DNA of 64,000 bases from Candidatus Zixiibacteriota bacterium (GCA_024278935.1 JAJRSF010000038.1:1-64000), one strand, 5' to 3'. Shown: positions 39,148 through 50,963, counted from the stretch's first letter. Program-made: numbers and translations. Notes: generated by a model not told the origin, from the sequence alone.

Positions 39148-39689
39148 GATTGTTCCTTACTATTAGATTTATTTAATTCGTATTTGTCTTTTAATGTAGT
39201 TACAAATTCTTCAAATTTACCATTAATAATTTTCTCTTTGTTAACTACTATAATCATGGTGTTTTCTTTTAACAGAAGAATCAATAAGTTTTGTGTTTGG
39301 AATAACTCAATGTTTCCTTGCCAATTAAACTGAGTTAAACCAAATTTAGTTTTCTCAATAATTCCTTCATTTGTAATAGTTAATGTATTTAATCCACCAA
39401 AGTAATCTTTGTCTTTTTCTGTAAGGACTTTTATACTCGTTTTTATAAAATGTTTTTTGTGATAGGAAATAAAAAATGAATATAGTGCGACGCAAATCCC
39501 AAGCCAAATAATTGAGGTTCCTGATAATAAGCTATTTGTTGCTAAAAAGATGAGAACATAAACAATAATAATGGTGCTATACATAATGTGAATTTTTTGT
39601 TTTTGTTTTTTAACAATTTTTGAAGTATCATAATATTGAGCAAATCCAGCTTTGATATCCTCAACGGATATATTGTATTCAAGTGTCAC
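39144..39689 (-). CDS. YcxB-like membrane protein
   Basis: Two TM helices, C-terminal IVVNKEKIINGKFEEFVTTLK; resembles next gene. Confidence 0.6.
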   Translation of the reverse strand: MTLEYNISVEDIKAGFAQYYDTSKIVKKQKQKIHIMYSTIIIVYVLIFLATNSLLSGTSIIWLGICVALYSFFISYHKKHFIKTSIKVLTEKDKDYFGGLNTLTITNEGIIEKTKFGLTQFNWQGNIELFQTQNLLILLLKENTMIIVVNKEKIINGKFEEFVTTLKDKYELNKSNSKEQS

Positions 39690-39702
39690 GTAAAACCTCT
39701 CC

Positions 39703-40215
39703 CTATTTTTTCAGTTTATTTTTAATCTCATAAATAAAATCATGGTAATTGCCATTGATGATTTTGTTTCGTGGAATCAAGTACGCCATCGCAGAATCAA
39801 CGAATATAAAAGCATACTCTTTGATAACTTCAATATGTTCGATTTTAGAAATATCCGTTTTGTTTTGACCCGCCTCAATTTTGTCTATTAAACTGTTTTC
39901 CTCGATAGTCAGTTCATGGGTACCAAACAGATTAGCGTATCTTTCATCTTCAAAAGATTGGATAACTTTTTTAAGATATTTTTTCTTATGGAAAAATGGA
40001 AGGTATATCAACCATGCAATTCCAAGGACAATCCATGCATAAAAAAGCTTTGAGTCCGATTCAAAATAATTTATCGCCGCTCCAAAAACAATCAGCATTG
40101 GTACTGAAAAGTAATATGTCTTTTTGAAATGTTCTTTTACAGTTGGAGATTTTTCGTAGATAAGTTTTCCGTAGGCGGAAATATCTTTTATAGAACATTC
40201 GTAGGATATTTTCAT
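39703..40215 (-). CDS. YcxB-like membrane protein (paralogue)
   Basis: Same architecture; MAYLIPRNKIINGNYHDFIYEIK. Confidence 0.6.
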   Translation of the reverse strand: MKISYECSIKDISAYGKLIYEKSPTVKEHFKKTYYFSVPMLIVFGAAINYFESDSKLFYAWIVLGIAWLIYLPFFHKKKYLKKVIQSFEDERYANLFGTHELTIEENSLIDKIEAGQNKTDISKIEHIEVIKEYAFIFVDSAMAYLIPRNKIINGNYHDFIYEIKNKLKK

Positions 40216-40941
40216 CTATTGCTCGGATAAAAATTTGAGTTCAATTTTGTCATTGTCAATTTTTACATACGAAAAATGGTTTATAAAATCACCAGTGTTG
40301 ATATATGTTCCCGATTCAAATTCTTTGTAGACTGGAATATGTAAATGCCCGATTGCAACAAAGTCAAAGCCGTTTTGTAATTTATTCTCAGCGTAGTTTT
40401 CATAGTCTAATTTAAACTCATGGTCTCGTCTTGCGGTATACTCTCGCGAAGAGCCCGATACTTTTTTGGCGAGTGTTATAGCAAAGTCAGGGGGGAGTTG
40501 CCGATAGAGCCAGTAGTTTAGTTTGTTCCGAAGAACCTTTTTCAACAAATGATAGCCTTTGTCTTGAGGGGAGAGACCATCGCCGTGAATAAGATGTAGA
40601 TTAAGGTTTTCATATTTAAAATCGAGAGAGTCTTGATGGATTTTAATTTCCATCTGCGTTTCAAAAAAGTCAAGCATCCAAAAATCATGATTACCGCTGA
40701 CATAGTCGACTTTAATCCCTCGTTCAATCAAATCATAAAGCATATAGAGAACTTTAAACTGATCTTTTGGCATAGCGTTCTTGTATTCAAACCAGAAATC
40801 AAAAAGGTCGCCGAGAATTACAAGGCGGTCGCCATCTTCTTTTACCATCGAAAAAAGTTCGGCGATTTTTTCCTGTTTCGTAAATTCCGTTTCTTTAGAA
40901 CCTGAACCTAAATGAACATCTGAGAAAATATACAATGCCAT
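40216..40941 (-). CDS. lpxH: UDP-2,3-diacylglucosamine diphosphatase-like metallophosphoesterase
   Basis: FSDVHLG, LGDLFDFW, VSGNHDFW, LHLIHGDGL, IGHLHIP. Confidence 0.85.
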   Translation of the reverse strand: MALYIFSDVHLGSGSKETEFTKQEKIAELFSMVKEDGDRLVILGDLFDFWFEYKNAMPKDQFKVLYMLYDLIERGIKVDYVSGNHDFWMLDFFETQMEIKIHQDSLDFKYENLNLHLIHGDGLSPQDKGYHLLKKVLRNKLNYWLYRQLPPDFAITLAKKVSGSSREYTARRDHEFKLDYENYAENKLQNGFDFVAIGHLHIPVYKEFESGTYINTGDFINHFSYVKIDNDKIELKFLSEQ

Positions 40942-40955
40942 AGATAGTTCCCTTA

Positions 40956-40985
40956 AGAAAAAAAGGTATCAGTTACGATACCCTT
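40956..40985 (-). terminator. Terminator for purL (minus-strand GGTATCGTAACTGATACCTTTTTTTT)
   Basis: Inverted repeat GGTATC-agttac-GATACC with T tract on minus strand. Confidence 0.75.
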
Positions 40986-43213
40986 TCAATTTTTTCAGCC
41001 ATAGAATTATAAAATGCGTCTGTCATTTGTGTAAGAGGTAAATCAATTATACTATTGATTGTCAAAGTGTCACCACCAACTGTACCGATTCGGTTACAAT
41101 CAACGCCTGCTGATTTAAAATGCTCTGCAAGTTTGTCAGCATCCGATGCCTTACAACTTATAACAACTCTTGAGAGAGTCTCGCCAAAGAGAAGTGCGTC
41201 GGTGCGGATAGATTCATCTATTGTAACAGTAGCACCAATTTTGTTGTCATCGTTTGAAATACAACATTCAGCGACTGCTGTAGCAAGTCCACCTTCGGAA
41301 CAATCATGTGCCGATTTTATAAACCTATTTCGGATAGCAGCAAGGAGTGCGTCCTGCATTTTCTTTTCAGCATCTAAGTCAAGCTCAGGGACATCACCTT
41401 TGGTAACATCGTAAATTGTATGCAGATATTCCGAGGCACCTAACTCTTCTTTGTTTTCACCAAGCATAAAAATAACATCGCCGTCATCTTTGAACCATTG
41501 GGTAGTGATATGGTCAAGATGTTCGACCAAACCAATCATGCCGATAGTCGGAGTTGGGAACACAGCCCGTTCAGGGTCTTCGTTGTAGAACGAAACGTTG
41601 CCACCTGTTACAGGAGTATTGAAGACACGACAAGCGTCACCCATGCCACCGATAGCTTCGGTGAAGCCATAATAGATTTCAGGGTTGTATGGGTTGCCAA
41701 AATTTAAACAGTTGGTGATTGCGAGTGGTTGAGCACCCGAACAAACTATATTACGGGCAGCTTCGGTTACGGCAGCTTGTCCGCCACGACGAGGATTGAC
41801 ATAACAATAGCGAGCGTTACAGTCAGTCGTCATTGCGAGAGCTTTGTTGGTTTTACGAAGACGCAATACGGCGGCATCGGAACCTGGACCAACGGCGGTG
41901 TTGGTGCGAACCATAGAATCGTACTGGTCATAGACCCATTGCTTGCGACAGATATTTGGAGAGGCAAGCATGGTCAGAAGTGTTTCATTCCAGTCACGCT
42001 CTAAAGAGTAATCATCGAGATTTATTTTTACGATTTCATCCATATAGGCAGGACGTTTTGTTTCTCTTTTGTAAATCGGCGCTCCACCACCTAAGACTAA
42101 ACAGTCCGATGGAATCTGTGAAATAACTTCGCCGTTCAGTTTGACCGTGAACAATTTATCATCAGTTACTTTACCGACAACTTTGGAATCAAGTCCCCAC
42201 TTGTCGAATACTTCGGTGACCGCATCGGTCATCCCTTTTTTCACACAGACAAGCATCCGCTCCTGTGATTCTGAAAGTAGGATTTCGTATGGTGTCATTT
42301 TTTCTTCACGTACCGGGACTTCTTCAATATTTATTTCAATACCAGACTCACCTTTGGCAGACATCTCCGATGATGAACAGGTAATACCGGCAGCACCCAT
42401 ATCCTGGATACCAACGATCAGATCTTTTTTGATAATTTCAAGTGTCGCTTCTACTAAAAGTTTTTCTGTAAATGGGTCACCGACTTGCACCGATGAACGT
42501 TGTGATTCAGATTTTTCCGACAAGTCTTCAGAAGCAAATGTAGCTCCGTGGATTCCATCACGTCCTGTTTTAGAACCAACAATCATGATTGGATTGCCGT
42601 TTCCTTCAGCGGTTGCTGATGCGATTTTTTCAGTTTCCATAATACCAACAGCCATTGCGTTGATAAGCGGGTTACCGGTGTAGCAGTCATCGAAATAAAC
42701 TTCACCGCCAACAGTCGGCACACCAAAGGCGTTACCATAGTCGCCGATTCCTCGTACGACACCATCGACAAGATAGCGGACTCTTGGATTGTCAGGCGAG
42801 CCAAATCGGAGTGAGTTGAGAGCGGCGATTGGTCTAGCACCCATTGTGAAGATATCGCGTAAAATTCCGCCGACTCCGGTTGCGGCACCTTGGTATGGTT
42901 CCACAGCAGATGGGTGGTTGTGTGATTCAATTTTGAAAACTATCGCCATGCCGTCGCCAATATCGACTGCGCCGGCGTTTTCTTCGCCAGCTTTGGCGAG
43001 CAGATTGTCACCGTCGCGGGGGAGAGTTTTGATGAGCGAAATCGAATTTTTATATGAACAATGTTCAGACCACATAACTGAGAAAATTCCCAGTTCGGTA
43101 TAGTTTGGTTCACGACCTAAAATCTCTTTGATCTTTTCGTATTCTTCGGGGTTAAGTCCGTGAGTTTCAACCATTTCAGGGGTTACTTGCGGTTGGATAT
43201 GTTTTTGAGACAT
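40973..43213 (-). CDS. purL: Phosphoribosylformylglycinamidine synthase subunit PurL
   Basis: [52 protein letters not shown]. Confidence 0.97.
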   Translation of the reverse strand: MSQKHIQPQVTPEMVETHGLNPEEYEKIKEILGREPNYTELGIFSVMWSEHCSYKNSISLIKTLPRDGDNLLAKAGEENAGAVDIGDGMAIVFKIESHNHPSAVEPYQGAATGVGGILRDIFTMGARPIAALNSLRFGSPDNPRVRYLVDGVVRGIGDYGNAFGVPTVGGEVYFDDCYTGNPLINAMAVGIMETEKIASATAEGNGNPIMIVGSKTGRDGIHGATFASEDLSEKSESQRSSVQVGDPFTEKLLVEATLEIIKKDLIVGIQDMGAAGITCSSSEMSAKGESGIEINIEEVPVREEKMTPYEILLSESQERMLVCVKKGMTDAVTEVFDKWGLDSKVVGKVTDDKLFTVKLNGEVISQIPSDCLVLGGGAPIYKRETKRPAYMDEIVKINLDDYSLERDWNETLLTMLASPNICRKQWVYDQYDSMVRTNTAVGPGSDAAVLRLRKTNKALAMTTDCNARYCYVNPRRGGQAAVTEAARNIVCSGAQPLAITNCLNFGNPYNPEIYYGFTEAIGGMGDACRVFNTPVTGGNVSFYNEDPERAVFPTPTIGMIGLVEHLDHITTQWFKDDGDVIFMLGENKEELGASEYLHTIYDVTKGDVPELDLDAEKKMQDALLAAIRNRFIKSAHDCSEGGLATAVAECCISNDDNKIGATVTIDESIRTDALLFGETLSRVVISCKASDADKLAEHFKSAGVDCNRIGTVGGDTLTINSIIDLPLTQMTDAFYNSMAEKIERVS

Positions 43214-43330
43214 TGTCTCTCCTATATTTTCAAAAAATAATTTCCATAACTATATTAAGAGATGAATATAGGTTGGAAAGAGGACATCGTCAACAGCGAA
43301 GTAGTAGATATTAACTGCTGAATTGATATA

Positions 43331-43358
43331 AAAAAAAGCAGGCGAACTGCCTGCTTTT
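43331..43358 (-). terminator. Terminator AAAAAAAGCAGGC-gaact-GCCTGCTTTTCTT
   Basis: Perfect stem with A/T tracts. Confidence 0.85.
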
Positions 43359-43384
43359 CTTATCAAATTTATGTATTAGAAAAT

Positions 43385-44407
43385 CTATAGTGAACCGCCG
43401 AAAATAAATTCTACCATCAGAACTAAATCCGAAATATCAACCGATAAATCATCACTTAAATCAGCTTGTAATAACGGAACAGGGGCAGGACCACCTAAGA
43501 ATATAAAATCTACTAGAAATACTAAATCCGAAATATCTGATGAACAGTCACCTGTAAAATCAGCAGAGGGGTCTATGAGTCCGTATTTTAAAATGGTTGC
43601 ACATGAATCATAATCGCATTGACAAAATAGAGAAATCCCTACAACAAGAGTATCCGTTTGTCCTGCTTCTTCAGGTGGGATAGAATAAGACCATTCGCCT
43701 GTCGATGAGTTGATTGTACCGGGTCCCGAGACAATAATGAAAGCATAATCAAGAGCTCCCCCATCATTATCAAAATCATAATATATTAAGTCACAATCAT
43801 TCTTGAGAGTGTCTATACAATTTGCAATATATGGGGGTAGACAGCCAGGATCTTCAGAGAGAAAACAAAAAGGACCATACCAATCAGGAGGAGTGTCACC
43901 ATTTAAGGCATCAACCCATTTCCATACATTTTGTGGGAATTCAACTTTGTCTAAACAAAGAGTTTCTCCTTGTTGTACACCACCGGTTTTTATCCGAAAA
44001 ACAACTTCATTAAAACCAACAGGCATACCTTCTCCTCCTGGAAGAATAGCTCCTCCAAAAGAAAGAGTATCTGCACCAATGCCATCAGCACTGTAATAAC
44101 TGATAAAGAGTCCTAAATCCCAGTTATCAGTAAAGCCGGGTAATATAGTATCTGCTGTTAAAGGTGTAAAAGAAGTTCCACCAGTCGTCCAGATACGGAA
44201 AGGATTGGTAAAGCCTTTAACTGTATTATCAGTATTGATGAACCGAAAATCAAAAGTGACTTCGCAATTTGGTATTATCTTTTGAGTACCTCCATCATCC
44301 CAGATACCTGTCGAAGCATCAATAGTAACTGATGATGCAAATGAAATATTTGAAAGTAGCATAACTGATAAAGTAACTGCGATAGTAAGTAAGAACCTGC
44401 GTTTCAT
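43385..44407 (-). CDS. Secreted protein with C-terminal dockerin-like repeats
   Basis: Signal peptide; DFTGDCSSDISDLVFLVDFIFLGG / ADLSDDLSVDISDLVLMVEFIFGG duplicated Ca-binding-like repeats. Confidence 0.8.
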   Translation of the reverse strand: MKRRFLLTIAVTLSVMLLSNISFASSVTIDASTGIWDDGGTQKIIPNCEVTFDFRFINTDNTVKGFTNPFRIWTTGGTSFTPLTADTILPGFTDNWDLGLFISYYSADGIGADTLSFGGAILPGGEGMPVGFNEVVFRIKTGGVQQGETLCLDKVEFPQNVWKWVDALNGDTPPDWYGPFCFLSEDPGCLPPYIANCIDTLKNDCDLIYYDFDNDGGALDYAFIIVSGPGTINSSTGEWSYSIPPEEAGQTDTLVVGISLFCQCDYDSCATILKYGLIDPSADFTGDCSSDISDLVFLVDFIFLGGPAPVPLLQADLSDDLSVDISDLVLMVEFIFGGSL

Positions 44408-44498
44408 AATATCTTCCCCAGAAGTATGGTTTGCTTTCTAATATTATAGATGAAAAGGTCTATTGTGTCAATAATTAAATTTGGGGGATAGATAGCTC

Positions 44499-45149
44499 TT
44501 AAATGTTCGCTGATGGGCAGAGTGATGATAGAAAACAGTTTTTACAGTCGGGTCTGCGTGCTTTGCAGATTGCTCTGCCATGGTCAATCATAAGATGCGA
44601 ATAAATTATCCAATCATCTTTCGGAATAATCTTTACTAAATCTTTTTCAACTTTGACCGCATCGGTTTGATTAGTCAGTTTAAAATGTCTGTTGATTCGT
44701 CCAACATGGGTGTCAACCACAATTCCCTCGGCAAGTCCAAAACCTGCTCCCAGCACAACTGAACCTGTCTTGCGACCAACGCCTGCGAGAATGACAAGTT
44801 GATCGAGAACCTTCGGCATAGAACCATCGTATAATTCCAAAAGTTGTTGTGCCGATTTTTTTATCGACTTCGCTTTGTTCTTATAAAACCCTGTCGGGTA
44901 GACAAGTTTTTCTAAGTCTGCAATCTTGGCATCAGCAAATGCTTGTATTGTTTTATATTTTTTAAAAAGTGCAGGAGTAGTTTTGTTTACTCGTTCATCG
45001 GTGCATTGTGCCGAAAGAATCGTAGCCACCATTAGTTCATGGACATTAGAAAAATCAAGTGAACACTTGGCATCGGGATAGTACTTTTTGAGCAGACGAA
45101 TAATTTTTTTCGCCCGTTCTCTTTTATTTTCTAAAGATTCTCTAGGCAT
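44499..45149 (-). CDS. nth: Endonuclease III
   Basis: LAGVGRKTGSVVLGAGFG; C-terminal CKARRPDCKNCFLSSLC [4Fe-4S]. Confidence 0.96.
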   Translation of the reverse strand: MPRESLENKRERAKKIIRLLKKYYPDAKCSLDFSNVHELMVATILSAQCTDERVNKTTPALFKKYKTIQAFADAKIADLEKLVYPTGFYKNKAKSIKKSAQQLLELYDGSMPKVLDQLVILAGVGRKTGSVVLGAGFGLAEGIVVDTHVGRINRHFKLTNQTDAVKVEKDLVKIIPKDDWIIYSHLMIDHGRAICKARRPDCKNCFLSSLCPSANI

Positions 45150-45154
45150 TTAGT

Positions 45155-46027
45155 TTACGAACAGCTTAAGATTATAACTCGGTCGATATTGTTTAAATCT
45201 TTCATGATGACAATAGATTCGTAATCGTCGTTTTGCGATGTTAAGTCGGCTACTTTTTCCGCTTGATTATAGCCAATCTCAAACATTATACGTCCATCCA
45301 GTTTTAGATATTTCGGAGCATCACGAAGAATTGTCATGGCAGCTCCAAGACCATCGTGGTCTGATGTTAGCGATACTTTTGGGTCGGCTAAAACTTCGGG
45401 AGGAAGTTCTTTGTATTCTTCTTCAGAAATATATGGCGGGTTCGCAAGTATCAGATCGTATCTTTCACCATCAGGTACATTGGCAAAATAATCAGATTCG
45501 ATAAATGAAATTTTATCCGATGCTTTTAAATCAACAGCGTTCTTTTTTGCGACTTCTAAAGCTTCGGCAGAAATATCAAGAGCAGTAACGTTGATATCTT
45601 TTACTTCTAAAGCAAGGGTCACACCAATGACACCCGATCCTACACCGAGGTCAATAACTTTTGGAGCTACAATATTTTTCTCTTTGATAAACCCAATCGC
45701 AGTTTCACAAAGTAATTCTGTTTCGGGAGTTGGTACCATGACGGCTGGTGACACAAAAAACTTTCGTCCAAAGAACCAAGACTCTTCCAAAATAAACTGC
45801 AGAGGTTCCCGAGTGAGACGACGTTTGATAATCTCATCAATCTGGGTCATATGTTTTTCATTGAGCAAACTTTCACCGTGCAGATATAATTGCAGACGGT
45901 CGCATTCTAAGACAAAGCAGAGAATCATCTCAACCTCACCTTTGGCACGGTCGACACCGGCATCTGCAAGCAGTTGACCTTTTTCAGAAATGAATTTGGG
46001 GATATGTTTTATAATTTTATTCGACAT
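45155..46027 (-). CDS. prmC: Release factor glutamine methyltransferase
   Basis: DLGVGSGVIGVTLA, LILANPPYI (NPPY). Confidence 0.94.
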   Translation of the reverse strand: MSNKIIKHIPKFISEKGQLLADAGVDRAKGEVEMILCFVLECDRLQLYLHGESLLNEKHMTQIDEIIKRRLTREPLQFILEESWFFGRKFFVSPAVMVPTPETELLCETAIGFIKEKNIVAPKVIDLGVGSGVIGVTLALEVKDINVTALDISAEALEVAKKNAVDLKASDKISFIESDYFANVPDGERYDLILANPPYISEEEYKELPPEVLADPKVSLTSDHDGLGAAMTILRDAPKYLKLDGRIMFEIGYNQAEKVADLTSQNDDYESIVIMKDLNNIDRVIILSCS

Positions 46028-46029
46028 TT

Positions 46030-46995
46030 TTATTTCTCGAGTTGTTTTTTTATGAATGGATATATCGTCAGTATGAATACGACAGAAATAAATGTATAGC
46101 AAAATATTTCCGTGAAAAGTTTAGAAAACTGAATTGAATGCGGTATCAGATTAACAAATGTCATCATAGCAAAAGAACCTAAGGCAATGTACCCGGTTGT
46201 TTTTGCCGAATACAAATTTAACTCCGGTTTATTTCGCAGAGAACCAAACATTGCTATCAATGCAAAAAGTATATAGGCAAACAGAAGTTGTGTTTTGTTA
46301 TCGGTTGCATCGGTACCAAACGGGACACCTTCCCAAACGCAGTCAAAGGCATACCAATTCATCGCAACCCCAAAGGGATAGCCACCTAAGAAACAGGCGA
46401 TAACAGCGTAGAGCGTATATTGAGCAACTTGATACAGAGAACCTGTGCCTCTTAAAAAACTTATCGCATGTACTGCCGCTAAGATTATAAAAAATACTGA
46501 TAAGAATATGAGTAAAATATGTCCTACTAAAATAAAGAGAGGAACATGACCTATATATTTTAATGCATACGGTGCAAACTCAAGTTCAGATTGTGTGAGT
46601 CTGACTTTTGCGTTACCGTCAGCATCATGCACTTCGAAATAGTAGAAAGTTTTCTTACCTCTTGCTCCGGCTGTTCCAGAGAATGAATACGTTTGTTCTA
46701 TAGAGTCTACTAATTGCATTTTTGAAGTAGTATAATTATCGGGGCTGTCAAAATTGCTTTGTCCAACTTCAATTTGTTGCACTACAGGGAAAATGTTTTC
46801 AGAAAGTTGCCCGATTATTTTTACTTCTATTGTATATGGGGCTTTTTCAAATACTTTTGGAGTTGAAAGATATTCAATGCTGTAATCACCTTGCGTGGCA
46901 GAATAAAAAGATGGGCGGTTCATGGCATTGTTTCGAGCAGACAATAAAAAAAGAATTGTTAACACGAGTGAGATAATAAGATTCGAATATTTCAC
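46030..46995 (-). CDS. Hypothetical membrane protein with N-terminal Ig-like region
   Basis: Signal anchor, beta-rich N-terminal part, 6 or so TM segments. Confidence 0.7.
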   Translation of the reverse strand: MKYSNLIISLVLTILFLLSARNNAMNRPSFYSATQGDYSIEYLSTPKVFEKAPYTIEVKIIGQLSENIFPVVQQIEVGQSNFDSPDNYTTSKMQLVDSIEQTYSFSGTAGARGKKTFYYFEVHDADGNAKVRLTQSELEFAPYALKYIGHVPLFILVGHILLIFLSVFFIILAAVHAISFLRGTGSLYQVAQYTLYAVIACFLGGYPFGVAMNWYAFDCVWEGVPFGTDATDNKTQLLFAYILFALIAMFGSLRNKPELNLYSAKTTGYIALGSFAMMTFVNLIPHSIQFSKLFTEIFCYTFISVVFILTIYPFIKKQLEK

Positions 46996-47000
46996 CGCTG

Positions 47001-48074
47001 TTACATCTCTGACTGGATTTTAAGTTTCTCTTCCTGTTCATGTTGACGAAGCGGAGAGATAAGTAGGTCTAAGTCGCCGTTCATAACTTCATCAAGTCGA
47101 TACAAGCTAAGAGAAATCCGATGGTCGGTTACTCGTGATTGTGGATAATTGTATGTACGAATTTTTGCAGAACGGTCACCCGATGATATCATAGTTCTTC
47201 GTTCTGCTGAAAGTTTTTCCTGTTGTTCCTGCATTTTCATGTCATACAATCTAGCACGAAGAACTTTCATCGCTTTCGCTCTGTTTTTAATCTGCGACTT
47301 TTCATCCTGACAAATTACTACTAAACCAGTCGGTAAATATGTTAACCGAACTGCCGAATCGGTTGTGTTAACCGATTGACCACCGGGACCCGATGAGCGG
47401 TAGACATCAACTTTTAAATCTTTTTCAGCAATATCAATATCAACAGCTTCAACTTCAGGAAGTATCGCAACCGAGATTGCCGATGTATGCACCCGTCCTT
47501 GAGTTTCAGTCGCAGGTACACGTTGTACCCGATGAACCCCGGATTCATATTTCATCAGCCCGTAGGCACCATCACCAACGAGGGAGAATATAATTTCTTT
47601 AAAACCGCCCGATGTCGAGGGGGAGGAGTTTATAATTTCAAGTTTCCAACCTTTGGCGTCAGCGTAGCGTTGGAACATTTTGTATATGTCGCCAACAAAA
47701 ATCCCGGCTTCATCGCCACCTGTGCCGGCACGAAGTTCTACGATTGCAGGTTTGTCATCGGCTGGGTCGCGTGGGAGTAGTTTGAGCTTGAACGTTTTTT
47801 CTAAGTCGTCAATCAAATCTTTATATTCGGCTAACTCTTCTTTAGCCATTTCAACTAAGTCGGCGTCTTCATCGGCAGCAATGATTTCTTCCGCTTCTAA
47901 AATACCAATTTTGACTTTTTTATATTCATGCCCAACTACTAACATCTCTTCGATGTGGCTACGTTCTTTGTTAAGCTCTATTAACTTTTTTTGATTGGTT
48001 AATATCTCAGGATCGACCATTTGTGAGTCGATAGACTGTATTTTTTCTTCTAATTTTTTTACTATTTTAAGCAT
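47001..48074 (-). CDS. prfA: Peptide chain release factor 1
   Basis: [25 protein letters not shown]; central [19 protein letters not shown]. Confidence 0.96.
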   Translation of the reverse strand: MLKIVKKLEEKIQSIDSQMVDPEILTNQKKLIELNKERSHIEEMLVVGHEYKKVKIGILEAEEIIAADEDADLVEMAKEELAEYKDLIDDLEKTFKLKLLPRDPADDKPAIVELRAGTGGDEAGIFVGDIYKMFQRYADAKGWKLEIINSSPSTSGGFKEIIFSLVGDGAYGLMKYESGVHRVQRVPATETQGRVHTSAISVAILPEVEAVDIDIAEKDLKVDVYRSSGPGGQSVNTTDSAVRLTYLPTGLVVICQDEKSQIKNRAKAMKVLRARLYDMKMQEQQEKLSAERRTMISSGDRSAKIRTYNYPQSRVTDHRISLSLYRLDEVMNGDLDLLISPLRQHEQEEKLKIQSEM

Positions 48075-48151
48075 ATCTTTTCCTATAAATTTATGCTAAA
48101 ATACGGCAAAAATAGAGAAACAGCAAGAATATATATTTTTTCTTTATAAAA

Positions 48152-49120
48152 CTATGATGCAGGGTTGCTTTCCACAACTGGTGTTTTTGTTTCGATACCT
48201 AATGACGCTTTTAATGCCGCTAAGGCAACTTCAAGCTGATCTTCACTTGGCTCTTTGGTAGTAATCAATTGTAACCAAAGGCCGGGTTTGATAAGAAACT
48301 TGGTGAAAGCGTTTTCTCTTGTTTTGCCCGAAAGTTTCAAAAGTTCATATGATGAACCTGCTACAAACGGAAGTAATGAGAAATGGATACCAAAACGAAC
48401 AAAAAGTGTCGGAGGAGCTCCGGTTTGGATAGTATAGATTGTATCTGAAATTGCATAAATTACCATTGCCAGAAGAGCAACGATTAATATAAACGATGTA
48501 CCGCACCGAGGGTGAAGACGTGTGTGCGTTGCGGCTCTTTCGGGAGTGAGGTCATCGCCCATTTCATAAGCGTAAATTGATTTATGTTCGGCACCATGAT
48601 ATTGAAATATTCGATTAAATTCAGAGAAGAATGAGATTCCCCATACATAGAGGACAAACATAGTAAGACGAATTGCACCTGCTACTAAATTAAATGCGAC
48701 AGCATCTTTATTGATACCAAACAAATCTGAAAGCAAAAGAGGAGTGAAGAAAAATATAGCAATACCAAAACCAAGGGCGAAGATAGCAGAGAGGGCAAGC
48801 ATCCAACCGTTTGATTTTTTTTCTTCCTCTTTATATTCTTTCCCTTTTTGTTCGGCTTCTTCTTTTTCAGCTTCCTGCATAGCAATGTCAGCTGAAAAAT
48901 TAAGAGTTTTGATACCGACGATCATCATTTCTATAAATGAAACAGCACCTCTTAAAATCGGCAGATTAAGGATCTTATACCTGGCGGCTAGTGATTTGTA
49001 ATCTTCTGTCTTTACTAAAATTTCACCATTTGGAATTCTGACAGCAGTAGAAATCTTATCAGCAGAACGCATCATGACTCCCTCGATTACTGCTTGTCCA
49101 CCAACATTTAAATCAGGCAT
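48152..49120 (-). CDS. DUF1385 family membrane protein
   Basis: VGGQAVIEGVMMRSADKISTAVR; FQYHGAEHKSIYAYE; THTRLHPRCGTSFI. Confidence 0.94.
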   Translation of the reverse strand: MPDLNVGGQAVIEGVMMRSADKISTAVRIPNGEILVKTEDYKSLAARYKILNLPILRGAVSFIEMMIVGIKTLNFSADIAMQEAEKEEAEQKGKEYKEEEKKSNGWMLALSAIFALGFGIAIFFFTPLLLSDLFGINKDAVAFNLVAGAIRLTMFVLYVWGISFFSEFNRIFQYHGAEHKSIYAYEMGDDLTPERAATHTRLHPRCGTSFILIVALLAMVIYAISDTIYTIQTGAPPTLFVRFGIHFSLLPFVAGSSYELLKLSGKTRENAFTKFLIKPGLWLQLITTKEPSEDQLEVALAALKASLGIETKTPVVESNPAS

Positions 49121-49246
49121 ATAAAAACCCTCAGAGGATTGAAGTTTAATTTTGAGTTACATACAATTAAGCGGTGTCGCATATTTTATTATACGCACCG
49201 CTTTATAAATTTGCTAAAAAAATTTGATACTATTTTCAGTCTTATA

Positions 49247-49462
49247 CTATTTAGTATCTTTTTGTTCTAAACCGTATTTACGACGGAACCGTTCAACTCT
49301 ACCGGCTGTATCTAGTAATTTTTGTTTACCGGTGAAAAATGGATGACAATTTGAACAGATTTCAACACCAATTTTATCGGTAGTTGAACGTGTTTCAAAT
49401 TTAACACCACAGGCACATGTGACGGTAAGAACTTTGTATTTAGGATGAATTCCGGATTTCAT
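49247..49462 (-). CDS. rpmE: Ribosomal protein L31 (zinc-ligand type)
   Basis: [59 protein letters not shown]. Confidence 0.96.
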   Translation of the reverse strand: MKSGIHPKYKVLTVTCACGVKFETRSTTDKIGVEICSNCHPFFTGKQKLLDTAGRVERFRRKYGLEQKDTK

Positions 49463-49684
49463 TTTATTGGACCCTTCTATTTAATAAATTATCATTTACT
49501 CAATTTATATAACCATATCTCTTGCAAAAAGTTTCAATAGTATAATTTATATACCTGTTCGGCTGATTCGCAACAGAGCTACACAATATATAGAAAAATA
49601 GACATTTGGCAAGTAGAAGAATTGTAAAAATTGCAATTCTCCTGTAATAATATGCTATTTAAAGACTTAAGACGTGGAAATCAG

Positions 49685-50353
49685 CTATCTCTTAGCCGAC
49701 AAAACTGTCGACCAGTAATATTTATTATGTATAAGCGATTCTATCTCAAAATATGGCTCAAAAATTTCCCGAAGCGATTCTTTGCTGAAGTAATTTTTGA
49801 GGATTTTATATTCGGTGTCATCATCCAAAAAACGTCGCTTGTAATTGTTCCCATGGGCATCTTTTCCAACAGCCTGGAATTTATCGCCTTCGGCAGGTGG
49901 ATTGTTATCAATCATCCAAATTTTACCATGCGTTTTGATTTGACCTAGAAGAGTCTTAAATAATTTTTCATAGTCCTGACAAGGTTCGTGGGAGAACCAA
50001 AAACCTAATAACAAAAGATCGCATGATGGTTCTGCGAACGGTAGGTGATGTAAATCTGCCTGCATAAATTGGATTGGGCAATGATATTCTTTCTTTTTCG
50101 CTTCAACAATCATTTCATCTGAAAAATCTGTCGCAATCACAGATAATGCCGTTTCAGATACTTGAGTTGTCCAATATCCAGTTCCGCAAGCAAGCTCTAA
50201 AACTGATTTACCTTTTGCTAGAACTTTCAATCGTTCGACATCATCTTCAATTTCCTGACGACGTTCTTTGTTGTCACGGTAATATATCTGTTCATATTCA
50301 GAAGCACGCTTGCTGTAATATTCGTTTTGTTTGTCTAAATCATTTTCAAACAT
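49685..50353 (-). CDS. Class I SAM-dependent methyltransferase
   Basis: GKSVLELACGTGYWTTQVSETALSVIATDFS. Confidence 0.9.
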   Translation of the reverse strand: MFENDLDKQNEYYSKRASEYEQIYYRDNKERRQEIEDDVERLKVLAKGKSVLELACGTGYWTTQVSETALSVIATDFSDEMIVEAKKKEYHCPIQFMQADLHHLPFAEPSCDLLLLGFWFSHEPCQDYEKLFKTLLGQIKTHGKIWMIDNNPPAEGDKFQAVGKDAHGNNYKRRFLDDDTEYKILKNYFSKESLREIFEPYFEIESLIHNKYYWSTVLSAKR

Positions 50354-50963
50354 TTTCCTGCTCCAATTTTTGAGCTAACAATTTACCAATCGCGATTGCT
50401 TCGTTGATTCTGTCTTTTTGGTCAACGACAGTTCCCTTGAGATTATAATCAGGCGATGCGTACTGTACCATCCCGTCGTTGGTGACCTCGACCCATTTGA
50501 AGAAGCCTGCGATGACTCGTCTTGCTCCTTCGTACCATGCATGTTCACCGCCGACGATGACCATTGCACCGGGGCGTTTTCTTGTGAGCCTTTTTATAAA
50601 TGGAAATTCGGAATCTTTATTTCCAAAATCTGCAGGACGAAAACAATTACATCGGTCAATCAATAGTTTTGCCTGGGCAGATACAGAATCAAAATAGACA
50701 GGTGAGCCAAACAGAAGACAATCGCACTCTTCGATTTTTTGATAAATATCATCAATGTCATCATAGAAACAAAATTTTGGTGATGGTGACTCGCCACATG
50801 CTTGACATGGTTTTATCTGGTGTTCGTTAAGCCTAACAAAAGTCGTTTCAACTTGCATATCAGAAGATAAAGAATTTTTTAGAGAGTCTGAAATTGTTTT
50901 AAGAAGCAGATCAGTTGATGAGTTTTCAATTGGTGAACCGGAGAGTATAAGAACTTTAATCAA
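50346..50963 (-). CDS. NADPH-dependent FMN reductase/flavodoxin-like protein
   Basis: VLILSGSPIENSSTDLLL; LFGSPVYFDSVSAQAKLLIDR. Confidence 0.88.
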   Translation of the reverse strand: MIKVLILSGSPIENSSTDLLLKTISDSLKNSLSSDMQVETTFVRLNEHQIKPCQACGESPSPKFCFYDDIDDIYQKIEECDCLLFGSPVYFDSVSAQAKLLIDRCNCFRPADFGNKDSEFPFIKRLTRKRPGAMVIVGGEHAWYEGARRVIAGFFKWVEVTNDGMVQYASPDYNLKGTVVDQKDRINEAIAIGKLLAQKLEQENV

